From NCBI GenBank assembly GCA_964470915.1, contig CAYYEM010000007.1:1-62486 (forward strand): a stretch of 62,486 nt of DNA. The letters run 5' to 3'. Origin of the DNA: CAYPXN01 sp964470915 (GTDB lineage Bacteria; UBA10199; JADFYH01). Below the pieces are notes generated by a model, which was not told where the DNA came from, made no database searches, and worked only from the letters and a program-made list of their open reading frames with translations. The position numbers and the translations under genes were made by a program. Shown one piece after another: positions 16,672 to 25,629 of the stretch; position 1 is the first letter of the stretch, and each line of letters starts with the position of its first letter.

Positions 16672-17474
16672 ATAAATGGAATCTAAAAAAGGCCTTGGTA
16701 GTTTTTAAGGAAGAATCCGCACAACCCAAACATCACCGAACTCATTCGGCTTCACTCAAAAAAGTTTGTGCAACCCTTGAGAAAAATAAAATTTCATACC
16801 GAGTGATCCGCCGAGAAAAGCTCAAAACAAAAATTAAAGAACATTTTGTAATTACAGTGGGAGGAGATGGTACTTTTCTTCACGCCTCGCACTTTTCAGA
16901 TTCTAAGCAATTACTTCTGGGAGTGAACTCCGTGCCTCATGCTAGCCACGGAGCTTTTTGCTCAACCGACGCTCATGGCTTTGAAAGAAAATTAAAAAAA
17001 CTTTTATTACATCAAGCCTCCATTACATCCTTGGTTCGCCTTCAAGCTAAAATCAATGGAAAGAAAATTTCTTTTCTTGCACTCAACGACATTCTTTTCG
17101 CAAACCCTTCACCCGCGGGCACTTCCCGCTATGAAATTAAAGCAAAAGGAATAAAAGAAATTCAAAAATCTTCTGGGGTTTGGATTTCGACACCTTCAGG
17201 CTCGAGCGCAGCCATTCATTCTGCTGGAGGAAAAGTCCTCCCTAAGCATTCACGCCAATTTCAATTTTTGGTGAGAGAACCTTTTCTCCAAGGAAAAGAA
17301 AAAATCAAAATGATCCGTGGCATACTTTCTTCTTCCGCTTCTATTCAACTGCGGCCACACATGAGCCGTGGCGCTTTATTTATAGATGGAGCGCACATTC
17401 ATTATCCTTTGAAATATGGAGATAAGGTGGAGATTGGTCTTTCAAACGAAAAAATTTGGGCGGTGATGCGGTAA
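16668..17474 (+). CDS. nadK: NAD kinase
   Basis: 268 residues. It phosphorylates NAD to NADP. The GGDGTFLHAS motif (about 64-73) carries the catalytic Asp. The later LNDILFANPSPAGTSRYEI and SGVWISTPSGSSAAIHSAGG segments are the substrate-binding signatures; the usual NE of the first is ND here. It overlaps nadD by four bases. The stop is followed at once by a palindromic repeat that also closes the convergent gene. Confidence 0.9.
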   Translation: MNKWNLKKALVVFKEESAQPKHHRTHSASLKKVCATLEKNKISYRVIRREKLKTKIKEHFVITVGGDGTFLHASHFSDSKQLLLGVNSVPHASHGAFCSTDAHGFERKLKKLLLHQASITSLVRLQAKINGKKISFLALNDILFANPSPAGTSRYEIKAKGIKEIQKSSGVWISTPSGSSAAIHSAGGKVLPKHSRQFQFLVREPFLQGKEKIKMIRGILSSSASIQLRPHMSRGALFIDGAHIHYPLKYGDKVEIGLSNEKIWAVMR

Positions 17475-17532
17475 GACCTCACCCGTCCTTCGGACACCCT
17501 CTCCTTTGTAAGGAGAGGGCTGGGGAGAGGTC
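17475..17532. repeat. Palindromic repeat between convergent genes
   Basis: GACCTC...GAGGTC ends enclose an ACCCTCTCC/GGAGAGGG stem. It fills the whole gap between nadK and the convergent regulator gene and may act as a two-way terminator. It is the same family as the copies at 13571-13610 and 23881-23971. Confidence 0.75.
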
Positions 17533-18344
17533 TACTTCCCTAACACTAACAAAATTTCGCTCGCTATTTCTTCAATAGCTTTATCAGTCACATCAATAAT
17601 GGGAATATCACCCACTTCTTCAAAATAATTCCTACAGTATTCGAGCTCTTCATTCACTCGATTAATATTGGCATATTCTTCGGACAAAGGACGTCCTAAT
17701 TTAATCAAACGAGACTCTCTTAATTGCACTAATTTTTGTGGAGAAATTGTAATCCCTACAATCTTGTTTCTTTCTACCTGTTTTAATTCTTTGGGCACAG
17801 GAACATCTTTAATAATGGGAATGTTAGCCACTTTATAACCCCGATAAGCCAAATAAATACAAAGCGGGGTTTTAGAAGTTCGAGAAATTCCAAGAATCAC
17901 AATGTCAGCCTGCTGAATGCTTTCGAGCCCCAGCCCATCATCATGCTTCACAGTAAAATCTACGGCTTCTTGACGCTTGTAGTAATCTTTAGTGACTCGA
18001 TATTTCAAACCAGGTTCATCACTTGGGGTCGCATGAAAATAAGTGGTAAGCACATTTAACACAGGGCCCATCACATCCAAAGCGACCAAGCCTTCTTTTT
18101 CTGCTTCATCATGAAAAATATCCCGGAGTTCTTTCGAAACAAAAGTATGGATAACAATGCCATGATTTTTTTTTGCCTCCGCGACAGCCTGCTTAATTTT
18201 GTTATGATCCGTTACTTTGGCTTTACGAATAATTTTTACATTATCAATTTTAAACTGACGTAAAGCTGCAAAAGCAATCTGCATCGCCATTTCACCCGTG
18301 GCATCGGAAACCGCATATAAATAATAAGAATAGTTATTAGACAT
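17532..18344 (-). CDS. PEP synthase / PPDK regulatory protein (DUF299)
   Basis: 270-residue bifunctional ADP-dependent kinase and phosphate-dependent phosphorylase. It switches PEP synthase or pyruvate,phosphate dikinase off and on. The opening YLYAVSDATGEMA and the P-loop-like GISRTSKTPLCIYLAYRGYKVANIP (read in two parts) are the family signatures. Length is typical. The target enzyme is not in the window. It is flanked by palindromic repeats on both sides. Confidence 0.9.
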   Translation of the reverse strand: MSNNYSYYLYAVSDATGEMAMQIAFAALRQFKIDNVKIIRKAKVTDHNKIKQAVAEAKKNHGIVIHTFVSKELRDIFHDEAEKEGLVALDVMGPVLNVLTTYFHATPSDEPGLKYRVTKDYYKRQEAVDFTVKHDDGLGLESIQQADIVILGISRTSKTPLCIYLAYRGYKVANIPIIKDVPVPKELKQVERNKIVGITISPQKLVQLRESRLIKLGRPLSEEYANINRVNEELEYCRNYFEEVGDIPIIDVTDKAIEEIASEILLVLGK

Positions 18345-18350
18345 AATTCA

Positions 18351-18446
18351 TGGTTCGACAGGCTCACCACGAACGATTCCATAAAAAACGTTCGCTCTGT
18401 CCGCCAAAGGACGGATCAGTCCTCTGGCTGAAGCTTGTCGAAGGGT
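18351..18446. repeat. Palindromic repeat, TTCGACAGGCTCACC family
   Basis: An inverted-repeat element starts GGTTCGACAGGCTCACCACG and ends AGCTTGTCGAAGGGT. Its inner half (18389-18438) is nearly the reverse complement of 34685-34735. Confidence 0.8.
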
Positions 18447-18459
18447 CAAATATTTATTG

Positions 18460-19569
18460 TCATCCCCCTGAAATTTCCTTCAAGTGACTCACTTCATTAG
18501 GAAGTGACAAATCTTCTAACTTTTCACCTAAACGTGCAAGCCGTTTATCCGCTGATTCATAAGCCGATCTTGCATTACCCAGGTGAGTCCCTATTTTGGA
18601 AAAATCTTCTGAAAATCTTCCTAAGTCTCCTTGCAAGCGAGCTAAAGTCACCAAAATTTCTTTAGCACTTTGCTCCACTTTCAAGCCTTTAAGGCCCATC
18701 AAAATAGTATTTAAATAAACATAAAAATTATTCGGCGAAACAGGAATCACCCGCTTCGACATCGCATGTGCCATCACTGAAAAATCACTGTCAAAGGCAT
18801 CTTCCCGAATTACCATTTCATAATAAACATTTTCTGCAGGAATATACATGAGGGCAAAATCAAATGTGCCTTCATCAGGACGAATATATTTTGAAGCAAT
18901 CGCATCAATATGCTTCTTCACATCACTCAAGAATAATTTCCGGGCCGCTTTTTTGTCGGCCTCACTTGGTGAATCCAAATACCTTTTAAAATTTTCGAGA
19001 GGGAATTTCGAATCAATCGGCACCAAATTTCCACCCAACTTCACCACTGCATCTACTTTTTCGCCATTTTTAAATCCATGCTGCAAAGTAAAGTTTTCCA
19101 GCGGCAAAAGTTGAGAAAGTAAATCTCCCAAAAATAATTCCCCGAGATTTCCACGCAATTTCGGCGCTTTTAAAATTTCTTGGAGTGAAGCGATATCTTT
19201 TCCCACTTCATAAATTTTCAAATTAGCTTCTTCAAGCTTACCTAAACGGCTTTGCAACTCACCCACCACTCTGGCTGCATTATCCAAACGTTTACCCACT
19301 CCTTCATGCGTTTGTTGCAACACTTGACCCTGGTTTTGGAGATGTTCTCCCACTTGCTGGGTGAGATGATTGATTTGTTGGGTGAAAATTTGATTGGACC
19401 CATCTAGATTTTGGCGAACATGATCGCGCAAACCCTCAATTTGCTGCTGAATGAGAATCAAAGAGGTGTCGTTTTGTTTGGTTTCGCCCATTTTTCTGGC
19501 AATAAACCAAAACAAGCCAGCAAAACCAGCCACGAACAACACAATTACTGTCCACATGAAAATAGTCAT
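18460..19569 (-). CDS. rmuC: DNA recombination protein RmuC
   Basis: 369 residues. There is an N-terminal membrane anchor (about 4-26), then a long coiled coil (about 35-130) and the RmuC core (APKLRGNLGELFLGDLL, DAVVKLGGNLVPIDSKFPLENF, FALMYIPAENVYYE). RmuC limits rearrangements at inverted repeats and is a predicted nuclease. Length and domain order are typical. The gene stands alone. Confidence 0.92.
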   Translation of the reverse strand: MTIFMWTVIVLFVAGFAGLFWFIARKMGETKQNDTSLILIQQQIEGLRDHVRQNLDGSNQIFTQQINHLTQQVGEHLQNQGQVLQQTHEGVGKRLDNAARVVGELQSRLGKLEEANLKIYEVGKDIASLQEILKAPKLRGNLGELFLGDLLSQLLPLENFTLQHGFKNGEKVDAVVKLGGNLVPIDSKFPLENFKRYLDSPSEADKKAARKLFLSDVKKHIDAIASKYIRPDEGTFDFALMYIPAENVYYEMVIREDAFDSDFSVMAHAMSKRVIPVSPNNFYVYLNTILMGLKGLKVEQSAKEILVTLARLQGDLGRFSEDFSKIGTHLGNARSAYESADKRLARLGEKLEDLSLPNEVSHLKEISGG

Positions 19570-19645
19570 AATGACCTAGATATATAAAATGCGCTCTCAG
19601 AGATCAACCTTTACTAATAAACTCAAAACAATTAGTATAAATGTT

Positions 19646-19870
19646 ATGGATAAATCCAGAATCATTATTGACCCCAAAATATGTAGCGGAAAGCCTGTCA
19701 TTCGTGGCACCCGAATCATGGTCAAAAATATACTTGGCTTGGTCGCTGCAGGATATGATCTAAAAAAAATCCTTGAATGCTACCCGCAAATTACCAAAGC
19801 TGATGTACAGGCAGCACTTCTTTATGCCACAAAGGTTGTCGACGAAGAAAAGGTAATAAGACGTGCCTAA
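19646..19870 (+). CDS. DUF433 antitoxin-like protein
   Basis: 74 residues from the ATG at 19646; an upstream in-frame ATG at 19589 is less likely because the family begins near the RIIIDPKICSGKPVIRGTRI core. This core and the following helices (VAAGYDLKKILECYPQITKADVQAAL) form the DUF433 winged-helix fold found in VapB-like antitoxins. It overlaps the next gene by eight bases, the normal layout of a toxin-antitoxin pair. Confidence 0.85.
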   Translation: MDKSRIIIDPKICSGKPVIRGTRIMVKNILGLVAAGYDLKKILECYPQITKADVQAALLYATKVVDEEKVIRRA

Positions 19871-20240
19871 GAAAATTTCTTTTTTTTTAGACGAAAATAT
19901 TCCCCTTCCCCTTAAAGATTGGCTAGTTAAAATAAAGTCTTCTGCAAAAGTTACCCACGCAAATGAAATCGATCTGTCCGGAAAACCAGATCAAGATTTA
20001 TTTACCTGGTCCATCAAACATCAAAGTACTTTGATTACTTTTGATGAAGACTTCACTGACAAACGTCTTTTTGGAGACAAAAAACATTTCGGGATCATTC
20101 GCCTCAAAATTTGGCCCACCAGTATTGAAGAATCACAAAAAGCGTTACAAAGACTTTTCGAACAGGTCAGTGACAAGGAAATTACAAAATCCGTCATTAT
20201 TATTGATCATTCTAAAATTAGGATTCGTAGCATAAGATAA
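19863..20240 (+). CDS. DUF5615 PIN-like toxin
   Basis: 125 residues, GTG start overlapping the antitoxin's end. The opening FFLDENIPLPLKDWL and the later TLITFDEDFTDKRLFG provide the acidic residues of the PIN-like (Mut7-C-type) fold. The family is the usual partner of DUF433. It is probably an RNase held inactive by the upstream protein; activity is inferred from family. Confidence 0.85.
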   Translation: MPKKISFFLDENIPLPLKDWLVKIKSSAKVTHANEIDLSGKPDQDLFTWSIKHQSTLITFDEDFTDKRLFGDKKHFGIIRLKIWPTSIEESQKALQRLFEQVSDKEITKSVIIIDHSKIRIRSIR

Positions 20241-20244
20241 TTTT

Positions 20245-20490
20245 ATGGAAGCCCCCCAAATAGAAATTTACACCACCTCTTACTGCCCTTTTTGTGATGC
20301 AGCTAAACAACTGCTGAAATCAAGAGGACTCGACTTCACTGAAATCAATGTGGATGATCCTAAAAAAAAAGAAGCCCTCAAAAATAAAACTGGCTGGCGT
20401 ACCGTGCCCCAAATTTTTATCGAGGGAAAATTGATTGGGGGATATCAGGAATTGGCAGAGATGGATCAAAAAGGATTATTGAAAGTTTAA
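20245..20490 (+). CDS. grxC: Glutaredoxin
   Basis: 81 residues, a complete small glutaredoxin of the Grx3 type. The active site CPFC is at residues 14-17, and the TVPQIFI and GGYQEL segments bind glutathione. It reduces protein disulfides or mixed disulfides in the cytoplasm. It follows the toxin gene by 4 bases and is followed by a strong terminator. Confidence 0.92.
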   Translation: MEAPQIEIYTTSYCPFCDAAKQLLKSRGLDFTEINVDDPKKKEALKNKTGWRTVPQIFIEGKLIGGYQELAEMDQKGLLKV

Positions 20491-20520
20491 ATAAAAAATA
20501 TTCAAGGTGCAAAAAAACAA

Positions 20521-20549
20521 AAGGCCCCAAAAATGGGGCCTTTATTTTT
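20521..20549. terminator. Bidirectional rho-independent terminator
   Basis: An 8-bp stem AAGGCCCC/GGGGCCTT (20521-20528 with 20535-20542) has T runs on both strands. It ends the glutaredoxin transcript and, from the other side, the cluster A transcript. Confidence 0.9.
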
Positions 20550-20602
20550 AAATACTTCTACTAAGTGCACTGGTATTTTTTTTCACTTTTTTACATTAAC
20601 CG

Positions 20603-23121
20603 TTAGCCTCTACCTCTAATCCCACCAATGATCTGAGCGCTTTGTTGTTGTGATCCTTGGATAGAAGCTGTCGCCACACTGCTCAAAGCTTGGAGAGCAG
20701 CGCCCATCATTTGCCCAAAGAGTTGAAGCATGGCTGAAACCATTTGAGCTTTAATTCTCATCCTTTCTAGTTCCATTGCATTTTCATGTTGTATACCCAC
20801 GAGTCTTTCATCCAAAACAGCCTTGTGATCTTGTTGTGCTATGGCATTCTGATGATTACGATCCGCCAATTCCAGATTTTGTCGTCCTGTCATCTCTACT
20901 TCTCTGCGCCTTAACTCCCATTGTTGTCCATGTTGTCTATCGAGTGTGGCGATTTGNNNNNNNNNNNNNNNNNNNNNNNNNNNNNNNNNNNNNNNNNNNN
21001 NNNNNNNNNNNNNNNNNNNNNNNNNNNNNNNNNNNNNNNNNNNNNNNNNNNNNNNNCTCTGCGCCTTAACTCCCATTGTTGTCCATGTTGTCTATCGAGT
21101 GTGGCGATTTGATCTGCATATTGACGATCGGCTGGATTAATACGTTGGCGCAACTGATCCATTCTTGCTTGGGTACCTTGAGGATGAGCTCGTGTCGCTC
21201 CGGTACTTTGTTCCAATGATCTTACTTCTTGCTGATGAAGTCTTTGCGCCTCCGTAGGAGTCGCCCTACGAGCTACTGGTGTAGCATCAAGTCCATCAAT
21301 CCTTTGCGATTCTGCATCCACGGCTTGCAAGGTTTGGGATTGTCTTAAAAATCCACGATCCGCCAAATGGAGACGGGCCGCATCTTCACTGACATGCATT
21401 TTTGCAGCATAATCATTTACCAAATTATTCTGAGCCAAACTTAACATCATCTGATTTCTTTGCTCAGGAGTCATACGTTCCAAAGAGCTATTGGCTGCAC
21501 GAATCAAAGCAGGATCCGCACTGGATAATCGATCGCCTCGAGAAGTGCTAGGTGGAATTCTCATATTTCGCATCATGATAGCGGTATCTTCTCTTGAATA
21601 ACCCTGCCTTTCAAACATGGCTCGCATTTCATCGATGGCTTGCATGCGGTCATTGCCCCTACGTACCTCCGCAGGATCTAGATCAGATCGTATATTTCCT
21701 GATGCATCCGTCCAGTTCATGCGCTGTTCATTTGGATGGGCTGGATCAGAAGGGCCAATCATTCTTCGGAAATTTTCTACAGTTCCTCCTCGACTTACAA
21801 AACGCTCCTGAGCATCTTGCAGCGCTTCTGCCCGTTGTACCAAAACTCTTTGCTGGGCAGGAGTTGCAGCAGCCCTCCATGCAGTATTTGCTCTTGTACT
21901 ATCATAACCTAAAGCAGTTAAAGAGGATCTTGCTCTACGCTCCAAAGACTCTGTCGTTTGACGTGACAAGTCTGTAGCATTAGGTTGCCCAGATGTTTTC
22001 GCTACTCCAGGAGAAGATTCAAAATTTCCCAAATGTTGACTCACAACTTCTCTTCTTCTTGCAGGATCCGAAGGCAAACTTTCCATAAAAGCATTCTCGT
22101 TCGCTCTTCCTTCATCTGTATTAGGTGTATTAGGATAAACCCCGCGTACATAAGCTCTCAAACGATCTTCATTATTTCCTGCATTACGCTCGGCAGCCAG
22201 GGCAGCATCCATACTTTGTCTGTTAAGTTCACGACTTGGCAAACCTTCAGGCCCCATATAACCATGACTTCGAGCAAAGCGAGTCCATTGATCTGAAGTC
22301 ATGCCGACACCATTAGGTCGGGCTTGAGTAGCTACTTCACGGCCATGATCTAGTGTTGCAAAGCGTTCTCTTTCCGCTAAAAGATTTTGTAGTGTCGCTT
22401 CCCTATCCCCTGATACACGAAAAGATTCCACGGTCGTACGAGCTCTATCTGAAGCAGCACCACTGCTCTGATAACGTTGTTGTAAATTGTATTCCAAATT
22501 TCTACTTAAACGATTTTTTAAAACATCTTCACTCGGTGGATTGGTAGGATTTCCACCTCCGCTAGGGTGAAACTGTTCATGTTGACTGCGAATCCAGGTT
22601 TCACGTGTCATTCCTGCAGGAGGATTATCGATATAAGCACGAGCCATGCGCTGTCCTTCATCTCCTCCTCCAAATACTCGCGTTAGATCTCCTTGTAACT
22701 GAGTTTCTTGAGGACTCACGACTGGAGTCCCCGCTGGAGCTCCAGCAGGAGGCGGCACTTGTACCAAGCTTGACACACCATTACGCTGATACATTACATA
22801 ATGATTATCCCCAGCTCTCACTAAAACGCCTGTAACGTCGTCTGCTGTACCACTCGCTGCACTTGTTCCGCTTGCGGCCACAGTATCTCCATTCACATCG
22901 ACGGTATAAGTATCTGGACCATTGGGATTACGGGTGGGCCCTCCAATCACTCGGGGATCACAAGAATACGAAATCTGTTTTTGAGAAGAATGATCAAAGA
23001 AGGAATCTCCCTGTAGGGGCAAACTTGTTCGTTGGACCTTGAGTGAGCAGACATGCAGGCCCGCACCTACATTTTCAATGTCATAACCTAAATCATCAGT
23101 ATCATAATAAAATTTGGACAC
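20603..23121 (-). CDS. Orphan Arg-rich protein of cluster A, gene interrupted by an assembly gap
   Basis: I recognise no family. The gap at 20957-21056 is flanked by identical 55-base ends. Merging them removes 155 bases and leaves one open frame of 788 codons, so the two halves are one gene. GTG start at 23121 with AAGGAG 5 bases upstream. It has no signal peptide. The N-terminal about 60 residues (MSKFYYDTDDLGYDIENVG...SCDP) match the next gene upstream. The middle is helical, rich in Arg, Gln, Ala, Asp and Ser. The C-terminus has a coiled coil (ELERMRIKAQMVSAMLQL) then a Gly/Gln-rich tail ending GGIRGRG. Only about eight Lys occur, against many Arg. It is probably co-transcribed with the gene at 23860. 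Confidence 0.7.
20957..21056. other. 100-N gap with duplicated 55-base ends
   Basis: 20902-20956 and 21057-21111 are identical. This is most likely a single overlap that was never merged, so nothing may be missing here. Confidence 0.9.
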
Positions 23122-23140
23122 AAAAACTCCTTCTCAAACC

Positions 23141-23860
23141 TCAACGAGGCCCTGTAATCAAATCAATATAATAATCGTAAAGATTATACCTTCTTACTTC
23201 AGGAATTGGTGATGTGGGGCTGTGGGTAGTATTGCTTGTTCTTCTGGGTGCAGGAGCAGGAGCATCCGCCAAACCCCATTGATTATTTCCGTTCACTCGT
23301 GTCACTCCTTGAGGAACATCCCCTGATTCTGGAACTCGCACATAAACTTTCCCCGCAGGTGCTGCAGATAAACCATGAGGATGGGTTCCTGGAGCTAAAC
23401 GAGTACCTACAACCACAGCAGACGTTTGTTGTTCATTTAACTGAGTATTGGCTACTGGAGGTGTTGGAGTTCGAGGTACAGGTGCCCGAGCTGGCTGATC
23501 ACCTTGAGCTCCTCGAGCTGCTGGAGCTGGATTTGAATCAATCACAGCTACTGCTCGACCATCCTTTATACACTGATTGCTTAACGGCCCCATACCTTGC
23601 GCTGATCCTGCAGGGCACGATGCTGCACTTGTTACTCTTGGTAGTTCCTGACACTCCCACACGATTTTCTTTTCTTCAGCTTCTCCAAATTGGGTAGAAG
23701 CGGAATTGCTCCCCTCACCCTTGGACTCTCCTTCGACAAGCTCAGGATCGCTCAGGGCAGGCCCTTTCGACCCGTTTACCCTGAGCGAAGTCGAAGGGCT
23801 AGTGCCTACGCTTTCAATTTCATAGCCCAAATCATCTGTATCATAATAAAATTTTGACAT
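23141..23860 (-). CDS. Orphan cluster A protein with repeat-derived insertion
   Basis: 239 residues, function unknown. It opens with MSKFYYDTDDLGYEIESVG, nearly identical to the protein encoded downstream (start 23121). Residues about 22-50 (STSLRVNGSKGPALSDPELVEG) are encoded by a palindromic repeat inserted in frame. After it the paralogue alignment resumes (QFGEAEEKKIVWEC against FFDHSSQKQISYSC). The rest is Pro/Ala-rich linker (about 120-150) and a Tyr-rich end (RRYNLYDYYIDLITG). GAGGAG lies 8 bases before the ATG. A sigma-28-like promoter lies at 23984-24011, on the far side of another repeat. Confidence 0.65.
   Translation of the reverse strand: MSKFYYDTDDLGYEIESVGTSPSTSLRVNGSKGPALSDPELVEGESKGEGSNSASTQFGEAEEKKIVWECQELPRVTSAASCPAGSAQGMGPLSNQCIKDGRAVAVIDSNPAPAARGAQGDQPARAPVPRTPTPPVANTQLNEQQTSAVVVGTRLAPGTHPHGLSAAPAGKVYVRVPESGDVPQGVTRVNGNNQWGLADAPAPAPRRTSNTTHSPTSPIPEVRRYNLYDYYIDLITGPR
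23710..23800. repeat. Palindromic repeat inserted inside an open reading frame
   Basis: This element carries both CTTCGACAAGCTCAGG and CCTGAGCGAAGTCGAAGG arms plus a CCCCTCACCC edge. It keeps the frame of the gene at 23141-23860. Confidence 0.8.
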
Positions 23861-23880
23861 AAACTAGCTCCTCAATTTCT

Positions 23881-23971
23881 CTCTCCCCTCCTTAGTTAAG
23901 GAGGGGATTCAGGGGAGGTCTGTTCAAATAATCTGACCTCACCCTAACCCTCTCCTTATCAAAGGAGAGGG
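23881..23971. repeat. CCCTCTCC-type palindromic repeats in a 5' leader
   Basis: Two hairpins (CCCCTCCTTAGTTAAGGAGGGG, read as two 11-base arms, and CCCTCTCCTT...AAGGAGAGGG) lie between the predicted promoter at 23984-24011 and the gene start at 23860, so they would be transcribed in its leader. Confidence 0.75.
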
Positions 23972-23983
23972 AATATAATTTTC

Positions 23984-24011
23984 TTATCGTTCCTTTTTCC
24001 CCCACTTGTTG
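23984..24011 (-). promoter_or_regulatory. Sigma-28-like promoter of cluster A operon
   Basis: CAAC (24011-24008), 16 bases, AACGATAA (23991-23984). The spacing is the same as at the four other N16 sites in the window. Confidence 0.5.
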
Positions 24012-24020
24012 CCTGTAAAA

Positions 24021-25526
24021 TCAGGCTCGAGCAGAGGGTTCGCCACCATGAATGTTAAACAAATTCGCTGTCACATGGGTGGTAAAATTTTGCCGTTGTT
24101 GAACCAGGCCTATAGCGGCTTCTCTTACTTCAGGATTTCGGGCACAAATTGCATCAAAACGTGCCTGTCCTTGGGGAGAACCCATGTCGATCATTTCTCC
24201 ATTCACGCAAAGAGACAAACGTCGGAGTTCGCCCATGTCTTGCGCAGGCCCCGCATGCACACCTGCTGCCCCTCTCATCATATTTTCTTCAGGACTTCCA
24301 AAAGGCTGTTCACCCTGGCCGCGACCTCCACGTCCTAAACCGATATTGTGCACATAATAACCTGTACCTGCTGTAATCGCACTGTTTACCGTATGTTCCG
24401 AACGCAAACGTGCCGCATCATCTGGAGAAGAAGAACCAAATACCACCACCGCATTTTCAACCACATCACGAGTCGAATCTTGCTGAGCCTCACCCCCCTC
24501 ACCCCCGCCATGTCGACCCGCCATAAAAGCTGCAATGACTGGATTATCAATTTCTCCACGATGGGTAGCAACTTCCTGTCCTTCAGATGTTCCCTCTTCA
24601 GTCTCATTCTCGGTTGCATCGTCATTCGCACGATCTGCAGACAATCTTCTTTCACCTGGCACACGCGTACGAGATGCATTTGCAAAACGACCCGCCTCAG
24701 CAGTGTCTTGTGGAGTATGCGTTTCATGTGCATGGGCTTCGGGATTTTCTGGATTCTCTGGACTTCGCCCTGTTTGGGGGCCTGTGGGATTTCGAGTATA
24801 AATAAAACCCATCGGTCTGCCTGTATTGGTATCTCTTGCTAAAAATCCGAAGGCATGGGCTCGATAAGTTTGAGGTTGTTGCGCTTGACCTTCACCAGCA
24901 CGAACCTGTCTTCCAGCGACTGCGCCTTCTCCACGCCCTCGCATTAAAGCAGCTTGAGCATCACCTTGTTGGGCAAGGCGAACATTCTGACCTTCTTGAG
25001 CTCCATTTGCATTGGGTCGCGGATTAGTTTGCAAACCTTGACCTTGAAAACGTTGAAACAAACGCTCTACATCGCGAAAACTCATGTTCGCCATGTTTTG
25101 TTGGTTTAAATTCTCGGTGCTAGTGGATGAACGATAAGCAGAACTTGTCCCTAAATCTCTTTGTATTTCTTGATGAGCCTCAGTATGAGCCGTTGAAGTA
25201 TCGGCACGAGATGTTTGGTTATCACTTTGAAAAGTGGCAACTGCTTCAGAATTGGTTCCTGTATTAATCAAAGATTGTTGAGCTTGGATATTATCAAAGG
25301 CATTGGCTAAATCAAGCTGGGCTTGGTTAGGAGTAGAAGTGCCTAAATTCGCAGCAGCCCCTGAAGTGTTGCTGGGCGGACGAGCTCCTTCGGCAGGAGG
25401 TCTGGCTCCATCCGCAGGCGGACGAGCTCCATCCGTACGCGCGCCTGCTTCCGCAGAGCTGGGCGGAGGCTGACTGCTGGGCGGTGGAACATTTTGATTT
25501 ACATTTGGGTTATTCTGAACACCCAT
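24021..25526 (-). CDS. Lysine-free, low-complexity orphan protein of cluster A
   Basis: 501 residues with no lysine at all in my reading, although the surrounding genome is AT-rich and its other proteins are Lys-rich. No family recognised and no signal peptide. A Pro-rich start (VPPPSSQPPPSS) is followed by a tandem repeat of the type GARPPADGARPPAEGARPP (about residues 28-50; DNA about 25374-25450). Next come Gln/Asn/Ala-rich helices, an acidic Glu-rich stretch (about 300-325) and a more structured end (VVVFGSSSPDDAARLRSEH...RLSLCVNGEMIDMG). AGAGGTG lies before the ATG. A sigma-28-like promoter lies 31-58 bases upstream. Looks like a secreted or host-directed protein by composition, but that is a guess. 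Confidence 0.65.
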   Translation of the reverse strand: MGVQNNPNVNQNVPPPSSQPPPSSAEAGARTDGARPPADGARPPAEGARPPSNTSGAAANLGTSTPNQAQLDLANAFDNIQAQQSLINTGTNSEAVATFQSDNQTSRADTSTAHTEAHQEIQRDLGTSSAYRSSTSTENLNQQNMANMSFRDVERLFQRFQGQGLQTNPRPNANGAQEGQNVRLAQQGDAQAALMRGRGEGAVAGRQVRAGEGQAQQPQTYRAHAFGFLARDTNTGRPMGFIYTRNPTGPQTGRSPENPENPEAHAHETHTPQDTAEAGRFANASRTRVPGERRLSADRANDDATENETEEGTSEGQEVATHRGEIDNPVIAAFMAGRHGGGEGGEAQQDSTRDVVENAVVVFGSSSPDDAARLRSEHTVNSAITAGTGYYVHNIGLGRGGRGQGEQPFGSPEENMMRGAAGVHAGPAQDMGELRRLSLCVNGEMIDMGSPQGQARFDAICARNPEVREAAIGLVQQRQNFTTHVTANLFNIHGGEPSARA

Positions 25527-25556
25527 GCATACACCTCTAGACTTAAATCATTATCT

Positions 25557-25584
25557 GTATCGCTTATTTTATCAGGGAAAGTTG
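25557..25584 (-). promoter_or_regulatory. Sigma-28-like promoter of the Lys-free protein gene
   Basis: CAACTTT begins at 25584, and AGCGATAC occupies 25564-25557, with 16 bases between CAAC and it. The -35 side CACAACTTT is identical to the copies at 38278 and 42083. Confidence 0.5.
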
Positions 25585-25629
25585 TGGATTTATATGGAGA
25601 AATGAATGTTTTTTAAAAAAATAAATAAT

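Noticed and set aside
20902..21111. True tandem repeat inside the cluster A gene
   Set aside because: The repeat is exactly 55 bases on both sides of a 100-N run, and merging restores the frame, so an assembly overlap is simpler.
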